Positions 1 to 8,970 of a stretch of 64,000 nucleotides of DNA are shown in pieces; the first letter of the stretch is position 1; each line of letters begins with the position of its first letter. The position numbers were made by a program, and so were the translations under genes. Origin of the DNA: Bacteroides faecium (GTDB lineage: Bacteria > Bacteroidota > Bacteroidia > Bacteroidales > Bacteroidaceae). Under the pieces are notes generated by a model. That model was not told the DNA's origin and ran no database searches. It saw only the letters and a list, made by a program, of their open reading frames with translations. Where the stretch lies: assembly GCF_012113595.1 (NCBI RefSeq), contig NZ_CP050831.1:186001-250000 (forward strand). The letters run 5' to 3'.

Positions 1-486
1 CTGATAACATTTCACCGCCAGCCAATAGGCGTGGATATGGAACAATTCCGCGTCCGTTTCCTTTTCAGGAAGTCCGCCGGCATCCGGCAGGGCAAAACGC
101 ACCCATATCTTTACACTGCGACCACTGGAGCCACAGAAAGCGGCGAAAGTCTGCGGTAAAAGCGCCGCCTGCCGCTTCACAAACTCGATTTCGGACAGAC
201 CCGCCAAATGCTTCACTTCCAGTTGCACCAGTCCGTTATATTGTTTCATCTTCCGTTCACCGTCCTTAGTACGGGTATATTCCACGGCGGAATAAATATA
301 GGGCAGCTTGTCTATGTGTTCATAGTGCCCGTACGAACCTTCCATCAAAGGTATCAGTTCGCGCAAAGCCGTGATATGTCCCGATTTTGTCTCCGTCTTC
401 ATTTTGTCGAACAATGTGCTTGCTTCACAAATGCTGAGAGTCTCTTTTCCACTCCCGCTATCCTGTCTGATTAAAGTAAATTTCAT
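1..486 (-). CDS. BT4734/VirE N-terminal domain protein (partial, 5' part only)
   Basis: The first 162 residues are visible, starting at the ATG at 486; the gene runs off the left edge. The protein begins MKFTLIRQDSGSGKE and continues through a region resembling the BT4734-like VirE N-terminal domain of Bacteroidales, which is usually followed by a VirE/primase-like ATPase domain. In this family the protein is thought to handle DNA, but no activity is firmly established. It is divergent from an HU-family gene, an arrangement common in Bacteroides genomes near mobile or capsule regions. Family assignment rests on recognition of the N-terminus and the HU neighbour; the C-terminal half cannot be seen. 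Confidence 0.7.
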   Translation of the reverse strand, partial: MKFTLIRQDSGSGKETLSICEASTLFDKMKTETKSGHITALRELIPLMEGSYGHYEHIDKLPYIYSAVEYTRTKDGERKMKQYNGLVQLEVKHLAGLSEIEFVKRQAALLPQTFAAFCGSSGRSVKIWVRFALPDAGGLPEKETDAELFHIHAYWLAVKCYQ

Positions 487-621
487 CCTGTTTTTGTCTG
501 TTTTTTCTACAAATACAACATCTTGTTTATTTCCTGTAAAGATACGCTATTAATTTGCAGGAAACAAGCATTTCTTCTGATTAATACCCGCATTTTATTT
601 GCATTACACCTATATTTCATG

Positions 622-629
622 TATCTTTG
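622..629 (+). promoter_or_regulatory. Putative -7 promoter box (TATCTTTG) upstream of HU gene
   Basis: TATCTTTG fits the Bacteroides -7 consensus TAnnTTTG. Transcription from here would read through the 642-733 inverted repeat into the HU-family gene, giving a leader of about 200 bases. No convincing -33 element was identified. Confidence 0.45.
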
Positions 630-641
630 CTTAGTAGTTAT

Positions 642-733
642 CAAGGGCTCACTAACGTGAACAAACAGGCTATCAGTTGTAAACAAAAACGTCCACAGAT
701 GTTAATAGCTTTGTTCACATTAGTAAGCCCTTG
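642..733. repeat. 24-bp inverted repeat with 44-nt loop
   Basis: The left arm (642-665) begins CAAGGGCTCACTAACG and the right arm (710-733) is its reverse complement except at two positions. Both differences are C/T transitions that would still pair as G-U in RNA. It lies between a -7 box and the HU gene, so it could be a leader-RNA hairpin or a symmetrical protein-binding site. The rest of the 487-834 interval is AT-rich and shows no gene. Confidence 0.75.
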
Positions 734-834
734 TAAAGCATTAAGGCTTAACAAAACAAACAGTAAGCATTAACGTACGACTATATAAGAGAATACATAA
801 CAAGAACAGTTACTTTAAAACAAAACATGAAGCT

Positions 835-1470
835 ATGGCAATATTATTTGACTGGTATGAAGACCCGAAACCTTCGGACAAAGAACAAGGAGAGAAAACA
901 CTGCATCCACGTTTAAAATATAACGGTTCGACAGGGACTGACCTGTTACGCCAACGTATTCAGGATCGTTGTTCACTGACGGCAACGGATGTCACCGCCG
1001 TACTCGACGCCCTTTCCCACATCATGGGACAAGAATTGGCGGACGGGAAGCAGGTGCATTTGGACGGTATCGGCTACTTCCGCCCCTGCCTGACCAGTAC
1101 GGAACCGGTAACGATAGGCACGAAACGAAAGGCGACCAAAGTTAAACTGAAATCTATCCAGTTTCGTGCCGACCAGACATTGAAGAATGAGTTCGGCATA
1201 CTGAAAGTCAAAAGCCTGAAAGGCGGACTGGACTTCTCACAACCCACGAACGAAGAAATAGACCGAAAACTGACGAAGTACTTCCAAACACATCAGTTTA
1301 TGCGGAGATATGACTTCCAAAATCTCTGCGGAATGGCAAGAAGCACGGCTATGCGGCATATCCGACGGCTACGTGACGAAGGAAAGCTGAAAAATGAGGG
1401 TGGAGTGATGCAACCGATTTATGTACCGGGAAGTGGTTATTATGGTAATAATGAACTGGTTACGAAATAA
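835..1470 (+). CDS. HU family DNA-binding protein with C-terminal winged-helix-like domain
   Basis: This 211-residue protein has an N-terminal HU-like fold (roughly residues 1-125): a helix-rich segment (LTATDVTAVLDALSHIMG) followed by the beta-arm region with VHLDGIGYFRPCL, typical of the long HU variants of Bacteroidales. Residues about 140-200 (RKLTKYFQTHQFMRRYDFQ to IRRLRDEGKLKNEGG) look like a winged helix. It probably binds DNA as a nucleoid-associated or locus-specific regulator. An ATG eight bases upstream is in another frame, so the ATG at 835 is the start. It is divergent from the VirE-N gene and followed by a strong terminator. Confidence 0.85.
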   Translation: MAILFDWYEDPKPSDKEQGEKTLHPRLKYNGSTGTDLLRQRIQDRCSLTATDVTAVLDALSHIMGQELADGKQVHLDGIGYFRPCLTSTEPVTIGTKRKATKVKLKSIQFRADQTLKNEFGILKVKSLKGGLDFSQPTNEEIDRKLTKYFQTHQFMRRYDFQNLCGMARSTAMRHIRRLRDEGKLKNEGGVMQPIYVPGSGYYGNNELVTK

Positions 1471-1482
1471 ACTAGAAATTAG

Positions 1483-1518
1483 CACCCTGAGGGTAAAAGT
1501 TACCCTCAGGGTGTTTTT
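1483..1518 (+). terminator. Rho-independent terminator after HU gene
   Basis: A perfect 14-bp stem (CACCCTGAGGGTAA at 1483-1496, complement at 1500-1513) with a 3-nt loop is followed by TTTTT. It sits 12 bases after the HU stop codon. Fragments of the same motif (GAGGGTATGAGGGTA) recur at about 1577-1592. Confidence 0.92.
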
Positions 1519-1620
1519 CAGTTCTGCCCTCATAGCTGAAACTACCATGAACAAAGAAGTTCAGGCAAACTATGAGGGTATGAGGGTAAAATCAACAAAA
1601 ATATTTTTTGGAATCGCAAG

Positions 1621-2670
1621 TCAAAAACTGCAATGAACCCGTGCACCAAGCACCGTGAAGTTTCCATTCCCGTTCCCGACATACTGGAAAATGGGCTGGA
1701 TGAACAAAGATTCATTGATGGCCTTGCTCCACGTCAATTCCAGCGACCACTCTTTCCCCTGATGAAATCGGGCATGCTGTCCCGATACCCCAACCCGGTT
1801 ACTCCGGCCGGCATACACACAGCCTATCTCCGCATACCGGTAACAATCGTTCGACCCGTATGTGTTCTCCGAATACTGAGCCATCAGGATAACTTTCTTC
1901 TCATCAGTTTTCCATACAGGCTGTTCCCCATAAACCCACCAGGCACAACTAGTCTTCTTCAAGGTTTCCTCCACAGGAGCCATTTCCTCCTCTTTATCAA
2001 TTTTATCAATAGCCCACTGCCTGTTGTGTACAGCCATCCCCGCAAAATAATGCCCGTTTCCACATTCATACTCCAACTGTGCCATATCGAAAACGCCATC
2101 CCGTTTCGGTCGGACGAGGAACGGATTGTCATTCCGGTTCCATCCGTTATACCCCACACCGTTGTACAGACTATTCTTAAAAGTCCATCTGCCCAGATTC
2201 ACGTCAAAATATATAGTCATTCCGGACAAAGGATAATTGGAAATCGGATAACTTGCCGAAATCGTGGGAAAAATGCCACAGGAACTACCTGTAAAGAGAG
2301 AGGTGGCATCGGAAGTGAAAAAATCCTCATTCACATTGCGTACCCCGACAAACAAACGCGCTTTTTCCCATGTGTGCATATACCCCAGTATGGCGATAGC
2401 TGCAAAATTATTGTCTTCTTCAATATTGGAGAAAGTCTGCCAATCATCAATGATACTTTCGTTCGTCTTTGCTACATGGATGGTAGCAGTCTCCAACGCT
2501 CCGCCTTTCCATAGAGACAAGTCCATATCCAACCGGAGCAGGTTTACCCAGTTAGTCTTCTTCTTCGTATCCCACTGCCACTCGGCGGTATATTCACCAC
2601 TGAAAATCTGGGTATAAGCCATACCGGGTATCGTACAGCCCATAAAGAAAAGTATTGTCTTTAATTTCAT
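1621..2670 (-). CDS. OprB-like carbohydrate-selective porin / outer membrane beta-barrel
   Basis: The 349-residue protein has a signal peptide (MKLKTILFFMGCTIPGMAYTQ), then alternating hydrophobic and polar strands rich in Trp, Tyr and Gly, and ends in a terminal Phe (ARVHCSF), as outer-membrane barrels do. Segments such as GVRNVNEDFFTSDATSLF, FDVNLGRWTFKNSLYNGVG and FAGMAVHNRQW resemble the OprB family of passive porins. It lies 73 bases downstream of the P-type ATPase on the same strand and may be co-transcribed, so it could supply small solutes or cations to the pump. The substrate is not deducible. Confidence 0.7.
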   Translation of the reverse strand: MKLKTILFFMGCTIPGMAYTQIFSGEYTAEWQWDTKKKTNWVNLLRLDMDLSLWKGGALETATIHVAKTNESIIDDWQTFSNIEEDNNFAAIAILGYMHTWEKARLFVGVRNVNEDFFTSDATSLFTGSSCGIFPTISASYPISNYPLSGMTIYFDVNLGRWTFKNSLYNGVGYNGWNRNDNPFLVRPKRDGVFDMAQLEYECGNGHYFAGMAVHNRQWAIDKIDKEEEMAPVEETLKKTSCAWWVYGEQPVWKTDEKKVILMAQYSENTYGSNDCYRYAEIGCVYAGRSNRVGVSGQHARFHQGKEWSLELTWSKAINESLFIQPIFQYVGNGNGNFTVLGARVHCSF

Positions 2671-2743
2671 AACCGCAGTTTTTGTCTACGGAACATTCGC
2701 CCGCTGAAAGCGAGTATCCCGCAGAAATGTTTTACATACTGTT

Positions 2744-5392
2744 TTATAACCAACGTTTGAATGCACGGATATAGAGCACCTTCAGTCCCTGCGTCAGCAT
2801 ACAGTAGGCGAGCAGGATACCGACCAGCCAAGGGAAATAAGTCCATGGAAGCGGGGTCAGACCGATAGATGCGCCAAACGAGGAGAATGGTACATAGATG
2901 CCGATAGCCATAATCGAGAATGTCATTATCAGTACCGGCCAGGATGCCGTGCTCTGGAAGAACGGAACCTTGCGTGTACGAATCATGTGTACAATCAACG
3001 TCTGCGACAGCAGTCCAACGACAAACCATCCTGATTGGAACAAAGATGCCATTTCAGGAGTCCGGCAACTGAAAAACCACCACATCACAATATAAGTCAC
3101 AATATCGAAGATGGAACTGATGGGGCCGATCCAAATCATGAAACGGCTCAAGTCGGAAGAATCCCAGATACGGGGTTTACGCAGATATTCCGGATCCATG
3201 CGGTCGAACGGAATGGTGGTTTGGGATATATCGTAGAGCAAGTTCTGAACCAGCAGATGGATAGGCATCATCGGCAGGAAAGGCAGGAATGCACTGGCCA
3301 CCAATACGCTGAACATATTACCAAAGTTAGAACTGGCGGTCATCTTCACATACTTGACAATATTCCCGAACGTCTTGCGCCCTTCAAGCACACCGTTCTC
3401 CAGCACCATCAGGTCTTTTTCGAGCAGGATGATATCGGCGCTTTCCTTGGCTATATCCACAGCCGAATCTACGGAGATACCTATATCCGATTCACGCAAC
3501 GCAGCCGCATCATTAATGCCGTCTCCCAAGAAACCGACCGTATTCTCCTGTTTCTGCAAGAGTTGGATAATCTCCACTTTCTGCATCGGTGTCAGTTTGG
3601 AAAATATGTTACCCGCCGTAACCGCTTTCATCTTGTCTTCCTCGTTCATTTTTTCCAGTTCGGAACCCGTAACGGCAGTTGAGGTATCAATCCCTACCTG
3701 CCGGGAAATAGTCTTCACCACAGCATCGTTGTCACCGGAGAGCACCTTGACTTCCACGCCGTGTTCGTGCAACTGGCGGATAGCCTGTGCCGCAGATTCC
3801 TTGGGCGGATCGAGAAATGCCAGATAGCCTATCAGTACCATCTCCTGCTCATCCTCTACGGCAAAATTGTTCTCCTTGCTCAGAAAACTCTTATGGGCAA
3901 GGGCAAGGACACGCATCCCCTGGTTGTTCATCTCCTCGACAAACTTTTGCGCTTTCCCCTGCATTTCCTCAGTGAGCAGACGTACCTCGCCGCCAAATTC
4001 AGCATAAGTACAGATGCCCAGCATTTCCTCCACGGCTCCTTTGGTGATAATCTGCCGTTTGCCATTGTTATCCTCCACTACCACCGACATCCGACGGCGG
4101 GTAAAGTCGAACGGAATCTCATCCACCTTCCTGTAAGAACTACTCAAAGACTCAAGATTCAGCTCCTTGACGTGTGAAAGGATGGCACGATCCATCAGGT
4201 TTTTCAGTCCGGTCTGGAAATAGCTGTTAAAGTAGGCGTGCCTCAGGATACGGTTCTCCCTGTCCTCAGTACCGTCAGCATTGACATGACGTTCCAACAC
4301 GATATGGTCTTGTGTCAATGTACCGGTCTTGTCGGTACAAAGTATGTTCATGGCACCGAAATTCTGGATGGCATTCAGATCCTTTACAATTGTTTTCTTC
4401 CGCGACATGGCCATGGCGCCCTTTGAAAGATTCGCCGTCACAATCATAGGGAGCATCTCGGGAGTCAGCCCCACTGCCACTGAAATAGCAAAGATAAACG
4501 CTTCCATCCAATCTCCCTTCGTAATGCCATTTATAAGGAACACTATCGGAACCATAACCAACATGAAACGTATAAGCAGCAAACTTACTTTAGTGATGCC
4601 CTTGTCGAAAGCCGTAGCCGCGCGATGTCCGGCTATACTTTTGGCAATGGTTCCCAGATAAGTGTTGTTTCCTGTCTCGAAAACAATTCCTTTCGCCGAT
4701 CCGCTCACCACGTTAGACCCCATGTAACAGATGTTGTCCAGTTCCACCACACTTCCCTTATGGTGCTTCTTCCCCATCACCTTAGGAGTTTTTTCTATCG
4801 CATCAGACTCACCCGTCAGGGTAGACTGGCTGACAAACAAGTCTTTCGACTCGATGATACGAATATCGGCAGGAATCATATCACCGGCTGCGAGCATCAC
4901 GAGGTCTCCCGGAACCAGTTCTTCTATACTTATTTCCCCCTCGGAAACTCCCGTACGTTTTACGTAGCAAGTATTTGTCACCATTTTCTGCAAAGCCTCG
5001 CTCGAACGGTTGGCTTTCCATTCCTGGGTGAAACGCAGGATGGCACTCAATATAATCATTGTCGTGACGATGATTATAGAAGTCCAGTCCTGGTCGCCGG
5101 GAGCAGCCATCAGCACGTCCATCACGAAGGATATGGCGACCAGTGCCGTCAATACGCCTACGAAGGGGTTGATGAATGCTTTGGCAAACATGATAAGCGG
5201 CCTTTTTCTTTTCTCATGCACAACCTCATTCTTCCCAAAAAGAGATTGTCTTTTCTCTACTTCATCTTCAGTTAGTCCGAGTTGGGTTGTCCGGAAATAA
5301 TTGAAAACTGATTCAAGTGGCTGTCCTGCGGCCAAAAATACCTTCTCGGCATTAAAGGCAAATTGCTCCTTACGCTTTTTTTTCTTCCACAT
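2744..5392 (-). CDS. mgtA: Magnesium-translocating P-type ATPase (MgtA/MgtB type)
   Basis: An inner-membrane P-type (P3B) ATPase of 882 residues expected to import Mg2+. It contains the actuator motif TLTGESDAIEK, the phosphorylation motif DKTGTLTQD (Asp near residue 353), the hinge GFLGDGINDAAAL and about ten membrane segments. The C-terminal segment (WFVVGLLSQTLIVHMIRT) is typical of MgtA. A longer reading from a TTG at 5443 is possible, but that TTG is part of the -7 box TACTTTTG (5441-5448), so the ATG at 5392 is the start. The gene lies just downstream of a two-component system on the same strand and has a repeat array that is probably that regulator's operator. Confidence 0.92.
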   Translation of the reverse strand: MWKKKKRKEQFAFNAEKVFLAAGQPLESVFNYFRTTQLGLTEDEVEKRQSLFGKNEVVHEKRKRPLIMFAKAFINPFVGVLTALVAISFVMDVLMAAPGDQDWTSIIIVTTMIILSAILRFTQEWKANRSSEALQKMVTNTCYVKRTGVSEGEISIEELVPGDLVMLAAGDMIPADIRIIESKDLFVSQSTLTGESDAIEKTPKVMGKKHHKGSVVELDNICYMGSNVVSGSAKGIVFETGNNTYLGTIAKSIAGHRAATAFDKGITKVSLLLIRFMLVMVPIVFLINGITKGDWMEAFIFAISVAVGLTPEMLPMIVTANLSKGAMAMSRKKTIVKDLNAIQNFGAMNILCTDKTGTLTQDHIVLERHVNADGTEDRENRILRHAYFNSYFQTGLKNLMDRAILSHVKELNLESLSSSYRKVDEIPFDFTRRRMSVVVEDNNGKRQIITKGAVEEMLGICTYAEFGGEVRLLTEEMQGKAQKFVEEMNNQGMRVLALAHKSFLSKENNFAVEDEQEMVLIGYLAFLDPPKESAAQAIRQLHEHGVEVKVLSGDNDAVVKTISRQVGIDTSTAVTGSELEKMNEEDKMKAVTAGNIFSKLTPMQKVEIIQLLQKQENTVGFLGDGINDAAALRESDIGISVDSAVDIAKESADIILLEKDLMVLENGVLEGRKTFGNIVKYVKMTASSNFGNMFSVLVASAFLPFLPMMPIHLLVQNLLYDISQTTIPFDRMDPEYLRKPRIWDSSDLSRFMIWIGPISSIFDIVTYIVMWWFFSCRTPEMASLFQSGWFVVGLLSQTLIVHMIRTRKVPFFQSTASWPVLIMTFSIMAIGIYVPFSSFGASIGLTPLPWTYFPWLVGILLAYCMLTQGLKVLYIRAFKRWL

Positions 5393-5440
5393 GTTGCTTT
5401 TGTTTAATGAATTAATTACTTTGTTTTGCCATTCACGCCG

Positions 5441-5448
5441 CAAAAGTA
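5441..5448 (-). promoter_or_regulatory. -7 promoter box of mgtA
   Basis: On the minus strand this reads TACTTTTG, an exact match to the Bacteroides TAnnTTTG box, 49 bases before the mgtA ATG. It excludes the upstream TTG as a start codon. The region expected to hold the -33 element is occupied by direct repeats instead. Confidence 0.75.
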
Positions 5449-5470
5449 GGAAGCATTCTTGTAAGGGACT

Positions 5471-5510
5471 GTTAGAAAAGTATTAGAGTGGTATTAGAAA
5501 ACTATTAGAG
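5471..5510 (-). promoter_or_regulatory. Four direct repeats with 11-bp period, putative response-regulator operator
   Basis: On the minus strand CTAATA occurs three times and CTAACA once, with the shared TTAG core (plus strand) at 5472, 5483, 5494 and 5505. The spacing is exactly 11 bp, about one helical turn. The array ends 23 bases upstream of the mgtA -7 box. Direct repeats at this spacing are the usual binding pattern of OmpR/PhoB-type regulators, and such a regulator is encoded next door at 6892-7578. Confidence 0.7.
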
Positions 5511-5524
5511 AAATGCGGGCATTG

Positions 5525-6895
5525 TCAGACGTGGGGTAGTTCCACTACAAATGTAGTACCTTCTCCCCGTTCCGAGTGTACGGCAATGTCTCCGCCGTGC
5601 AAACGGATAATCTTTTGAGACAGTGCCATGCCGATGCCGTACCCCTCCACCACTTTGTCATCTTCTCCTCTATAAAACAAAGTGAAAAGATGCTGTTTGT
5701 CGATTTCCGACATGCCGATGCCGCTATCCGACAGGCGGACAACAGTCCATTTATCCCAAAAAGAGATTTGCACAGTCGAGGAGTTATTAGCAGAATATTT
5801 GCAGTTGTTCTCTATCAGGTTGGAAAAGGCGATATTCAGCAGATACGGATTTCCCGTCACGGTAATCAAACGGTCGTCGTCCGCTTCTTCCTGTCCGAAA
5901 AGCAGTTCTATACTATATTCCGGATGCGCCCTCAGTATCAGCTCTCTTACATCAAGCAACAGTTCATCCAACCGTACATCCCGCATACTGATTTCCTCCT
6001 TCCGGTAATCGGCCTTGGCAAGATTCAGCAGTCCGTCGATTAGCCTGGTCATCCGCCTGGCATCCTGCAACATATTCTGCATGGCACAACGGTACTGCTC
6101 TGCTGTCCTCTCTTTTTGCAGAGACAAATCCAGTTCGGCAATAAGGGCCGCCAACGGTGTACGCAATTCGTGTGAGACATTACTGACAAACATCCTTTGC
6201 GAATTGAATGAAATTTCCAACCGGTCGAGCAACGCATTGAAAGCTGTACTAAGTTCGCCTAACTCGTCTCCTTCGTTCTTCACCGGAAGACGCCGGTCTA
6301 TCCGCGAGACGGTAATCGTTTCCGCCTCGTTCACGATATTGCGTATCGGCTGTAAGGAAACTCTGGCCAGGAAATAACCGGCAGCGAACAGCAAAGGCAA
6401 TCCGACAATAAACAAACCAAACAACGTTTTCTGTAATCCGACCAGGTTGTCATAACCATAACCGTCATAGGCAGCGGCCGTGACTATATACTCCTTTCCA
6501 TCGAACGGATAGACGATGCCAATCCCCTGATACTTGCCGATATGAAACTCTATCTCCTTTTTCTGCAGAATGTCGTCTATCATTTCCTGCGTCTCCTTGA
6601 TAATATCGTTCTGTATGGCATCGTGGTAAATCATCCGGAAGTCGGTCGTATAAACGGCTACCTCCACTTCGTTAATGAATTTCTTATTATTCAGGTAGAT
6701 GGACTGCATAGTCCGGGCATCCACCTGGTCGGCAAGAAACAGGTGGGCTTTAGTGATTCCTTCGCTTTTCAAATCCCTGAAAAAGGTTTTAGCGCGTGTC
6801 TGTTCGCTGACCAGATAAATCAGAAGCATGCACAGCAAGAATGCAGCAGCCGTTATACCGGTATTCTTTAATGTAAGCGCCGTTCTTATTTTCAT
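5525..6895 (-). CDS. Sensor histidine kinase
   Basis: The 456-residue inner-membrane kinase has two transmembrane segments (about residues 14-30 and 158-178) enclosing a roughly 125-residue periplasmic sensor. A HAMP linker follows (SLQPIRNIVNEAETI), then the H-box SHELRTPL (His near residue 241), the N-box NLIENNCKYS, and G-boxes DSGIGM and GYGIGMAL. It should phosphorylate the response regulator encoded immediately upstream; the two genes overlap by four bases (ATGA). mgtA lies just downstream on the same strand but has its own promoter. A Mg2+ or cation-starvation signal is inferred from context only. Confidence 0.92.
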   Translation of the reverse strand: MKIRTALTLKNTGITAAAFLLCMLLIYLVSEQTRAKTFFRDLKSEGITKAHLFLADQVDARTMQSIYLNNKKFINEVEVAVYTTDFRMIYHDAIQNDIIKETQEMIDDILQKKEIEFHIGKYQGIGIVYPFDGKEYIVTAAAYDGYGYDNLVGLQKTLFGLFIVGLPLLFAAGYFLARVSLQPIRNIVNEAETITVSRIDRRLPVKNEGDELGELSTAFNALLDRLEISFNSQRMFVSNVSHELRTPLAALIAELDLSLQKERTAEQYRCAMQNMLQDARRMTRLIDGLLNLAKADYRKEEISMRDVRLDELLLDVRELILRAHPEYSIELLFGQEEADDDRLITVTGNPYLLNIAFSNLIENNCKYSANNSSTVQISFWDKWTVVRLSDSGIGMSEIDKQHLFTLFYRGEDDKVVEGYGIGMALSQKIIRLHGGDIAVHSERGEGTTFVVELPHV

Positions 6896-7578
6896 AACTT
6901 GTCTGTCAGGATAAATCCTACTCCCGGTTTGGTATGGATAAGTTTCACGTCAAAATCCCTGTCTATCTTCTTACGCAAATAGTTGATATATACATCTATG
7001 AAATTGGTTCCCGTATCAAAATGGGTATTCCACACTTTCTCCGCTATCTCCACGCGGCTGATTACCTTTTCCGCGTTCTCTACCATATACACGAGCAGGT
7101 TGTATTCCTTGGGGGAAAGCCGGATATGAACGTTGTTTCGCGTAACTTCCTGCCGTTCCAGATTGATAAACAAATCTGCGTAAGCAATCTGCTTTACAAG
7201 GACTTCGGCTGATACCGCCTGCCTTTTCAACAACACCCTGACTCTTGCCGTCAACTCCCTAAAATCAAAGGGTTTCACCATGTAATCATCCGCTCCGACA
7301 TCGAAGCCTTCCAGCTTGTCGTCAGCCGCACCCAAGGCAGTCAGCATCAATATCGGAACACGGTCGTCAACCTTGCGGATTTCCTTGCACAGTTCGAACT
7401 CATCCATCTTGGGCAGAATGATGTCCGAAATGACCAGTTGGAAAGTGTTTGACTGAAAAAGACGTAACCCCATTGCACCGTCATAAGCTACCAAAACCTG
7501 ATAACCGTTCTCTTCCAAACCGATTTTCAGCAAATCAGCGACTCTCTTTTCATCTTCCACTATTAATATTCTCTGCAT
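6892..7578 (-). CDS. OmpR-family response regulator
   Basis: A 228-residue two-domain regulator. The receiver domain (residues 1-118) has the acidic pair EDE near the N-terminus, the phospho-acceptor Asp in VISDIILPKMD, and the Lys in MVKPFDF. The C-terminal winged helix (about 130-225) contains RLSPKEYNLLVYMVENAEKV and VYINYLRKKID. It is the first gene of the operon with the sensor kinase. The 11-bp-spaced repeats before mgtA are the best candidate binding site. Confidence 0.93.
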   Translation of the reverse strand: MQRILIVEDEKRVADLLKIGLEENGYQVLVAYDGAMGLRLFQSNTFQLVISDIILPKMDEFELCKEIRKVDDRVPILMLTALGAADDKLEGFDVGADDYMVKPFDFRELTARVRVLLKRQAVSAEVLVKQIAYADLFINLERQEVTRNNVHIRLSPKEYNLLVYMVENAEKVISRVEIAEKVWNTHFDTGTNFIDVYINYLRKKIDRDFDVKLIHTKPGVGFILTDKL

Positions 7579-7656
7579 ATTCCTTTAGTCTTTGTATCTG
7601 AAAAAACGGATTGATTATATTGATTATTCTGAATGCGGACTCTTGCATATATAAGG

Positions 7657-7664
7657 CAAAAGTA
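7657..7664 (-). promoter_or_regulatory. -7 promoter box of the two-component operon
   Basis: Minus-strand TACTTTTG, matching TAnnTTTG, lies about 80 bases before the response-regulator start. The 7579-7722 interval is otherwise AT-rich without a gene. Confidence 0.6.
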
Positions 7665-7722
7665 CAAAATAATCTGTTTTTCAGCATCATACAAATTATA
7701 TTTTATGCGTGTTTAACAAGAA

Positions 7723-8382
7723 TCACTTCTTGCATATTGACTCAAAAAGCTGTCGGGCAATCATCTTCATCCCTTTATCATTAGGATGCGTGATTATAAA
7801 ATCCTGCTTTACCTTATAAGGTTTGTTTGAGGTATTATACAATGTGTCCCCAATCTTGGGATACAACCGGTAATGATAATACCAGACCATAGGAGATTAT
7901 ATGCTCTTTTGCGCGTGAGGCCAAGTAATTCATATAAGCTTTCATAGCAGGATAACAGGTGGACAGAGCCTTGTCACCCCCATACCATAAGTATGTATAC
8001 CAGGAAGATATGATAAAGGCGCTCCCCCATTCGGGCGTGTCTTCAAATCCTTCCTTAAACCTCACATATTCGGGCGAGTCTCGACGCTCCACCCATTCAC
8101 GACAGTAGAAAATCCACGAAGCCCCTTCCGAATCAATGTAAAGAGAACCGTCCAAGCACGTCCAGTCCTGTGAGGTAACAGCCCTGTTGACCAAAGGCTG
8201 GAGAGTTCCCGTCACCCTATCCGACACCAGTATGGAAGTACCCCTCTTTACTCCCGGTGCACTCAACGTGATAAACAAATAATATTTGTCTTTATATTTA
8301 TAAAAATCGGGAGCCCAAAAGTCTTCTTTTCCCCAGAATCCGGCAGAAGGAAGAAACGAGTATCCATTCTTTCCATTGACTT
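7723..8382 (-). pseudogene. Scrambled remnant of GH43-like, GH78-like and SGNH-hydrolase genes
   Basis: Reading the minus strand from 8382, the first part (to about 8086) matches a GH43-type glycosidase interior: FWAPDFYKYKDKYYLF, APGVKRGTSILVSD and DWTCLDGSLYID. It passes in frame into a piece like GH78 alpha-L-rhamnosidase (TPEWGSAFIISSWYTYLWYG, YPAMKAYMNYLASRA) up to about 7882. In a shifted frame the last piece (about 7893-7723) is the C-terminus of an SGNH/GDSL esterase with its catalytic-block motif ITHPNDKGMKMIA and a proper stop at 7723-7725. None has a start or a full domain. This is the scar of a deleted polysaccharide utilisation locus, and any translated product would be non-functional. 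Confidence 0.8.
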
Positions 8383-8958
8383 CTATTGCCCTACTAATTT
8401 TTGTATGGCTTTATAAATCCCACTATAGGATTCACTACCATCATATTTTTCAGCCAATTCACAAGCCTTTTCCATTCTGCCATCGGCAATCATATCTTTA
8501 ACCCATTTCTCTTTTTCCATAAACTTACGACTCTTATCATAAGTAGGAATATATCGTTTCAACGCTTGTTCGGTGGCTGCCGAATCATTAAAATGACGGC
8601 AAGTGTCCTCATAATGTAATAAGAACCAATACTCAATAGATTGCAGGCTGTCACAAAGAAGGACATTCTTATTTTTCTCGTAACGTTTCTTCAATGATGA
8701 AAGTTTCTTGTTCTCAGCAGCGGAACGACGACTAACATCGGCGTCGAAAATACAAATCACAAAGACATCCTCTCTTAGTAACTCAATCACTTTCTTCTCT
8801 ATTTTCTCGATGCTGTTATTTTCAAATAAACGAGGTGAAATAGAGCAGCGATATCCTAATAACTTTTTGATATGACTGAAATAAAACAACTCTGTTAATC
8901 CTTCTCCAACGATATGAATCACTTGACGGATATTCTGTGTATGTTTTTGCTTCCTCAT
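8383..8958 (-). CDS. rloB: RloB family protein (Toprim-type nuclease partner)
   Basis: This 191-residue protein has the two Toprim signatures: the Glu motif in HIVGEGLTELFYF (about residue 19) and the DxD motif in VICIFDADVS. It also has the RloB-typical segment IEYWFLLHYEDTCRHF. RloB-like proteins accompany ABC-type ATPases in restriction loci, in AbiL and in PARIS-like abortive systems, where the Toprim protein is the effector. RloA lies 12 bases upstream on the same strand. The stop codon falls exactly where the degraded GH43 remnant begins, suggesting that the module's end is a recombination junction. Confidence 0.85.
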   Translation of the reverse strand: MRKQKHTQNIRQVIHIVGEGLTELFYFSHIKKLLGYRCSISPRLFENNSIEKIEKKVIELLREDVFVICIFDADVSRRSAAENKKLSSLKKRYEKNKNVLLCDSLQSIEYWFLLHYEDTCRHFNDSAATEQALKRYIPTYDKSRKFMEKEKWVKDMIADGRMEKACELAEKYDGSESYSGIYKAIQKLVGQ

Positions 8959-8970
8959 GACTAGCTTTGA

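Noticed and set aside
371..553. Short plus-strand frames near the left edge
   Set aside because: They are opposite to the VirE-N gene, whose minus-strand reading shows the family signature.
5393..5443. Extended N-terminus of the Mg2+ ATPase from TTG
   Set aside because: The TTG is inside the -7 box TACTTTTG; the ATG at 5392 is better.
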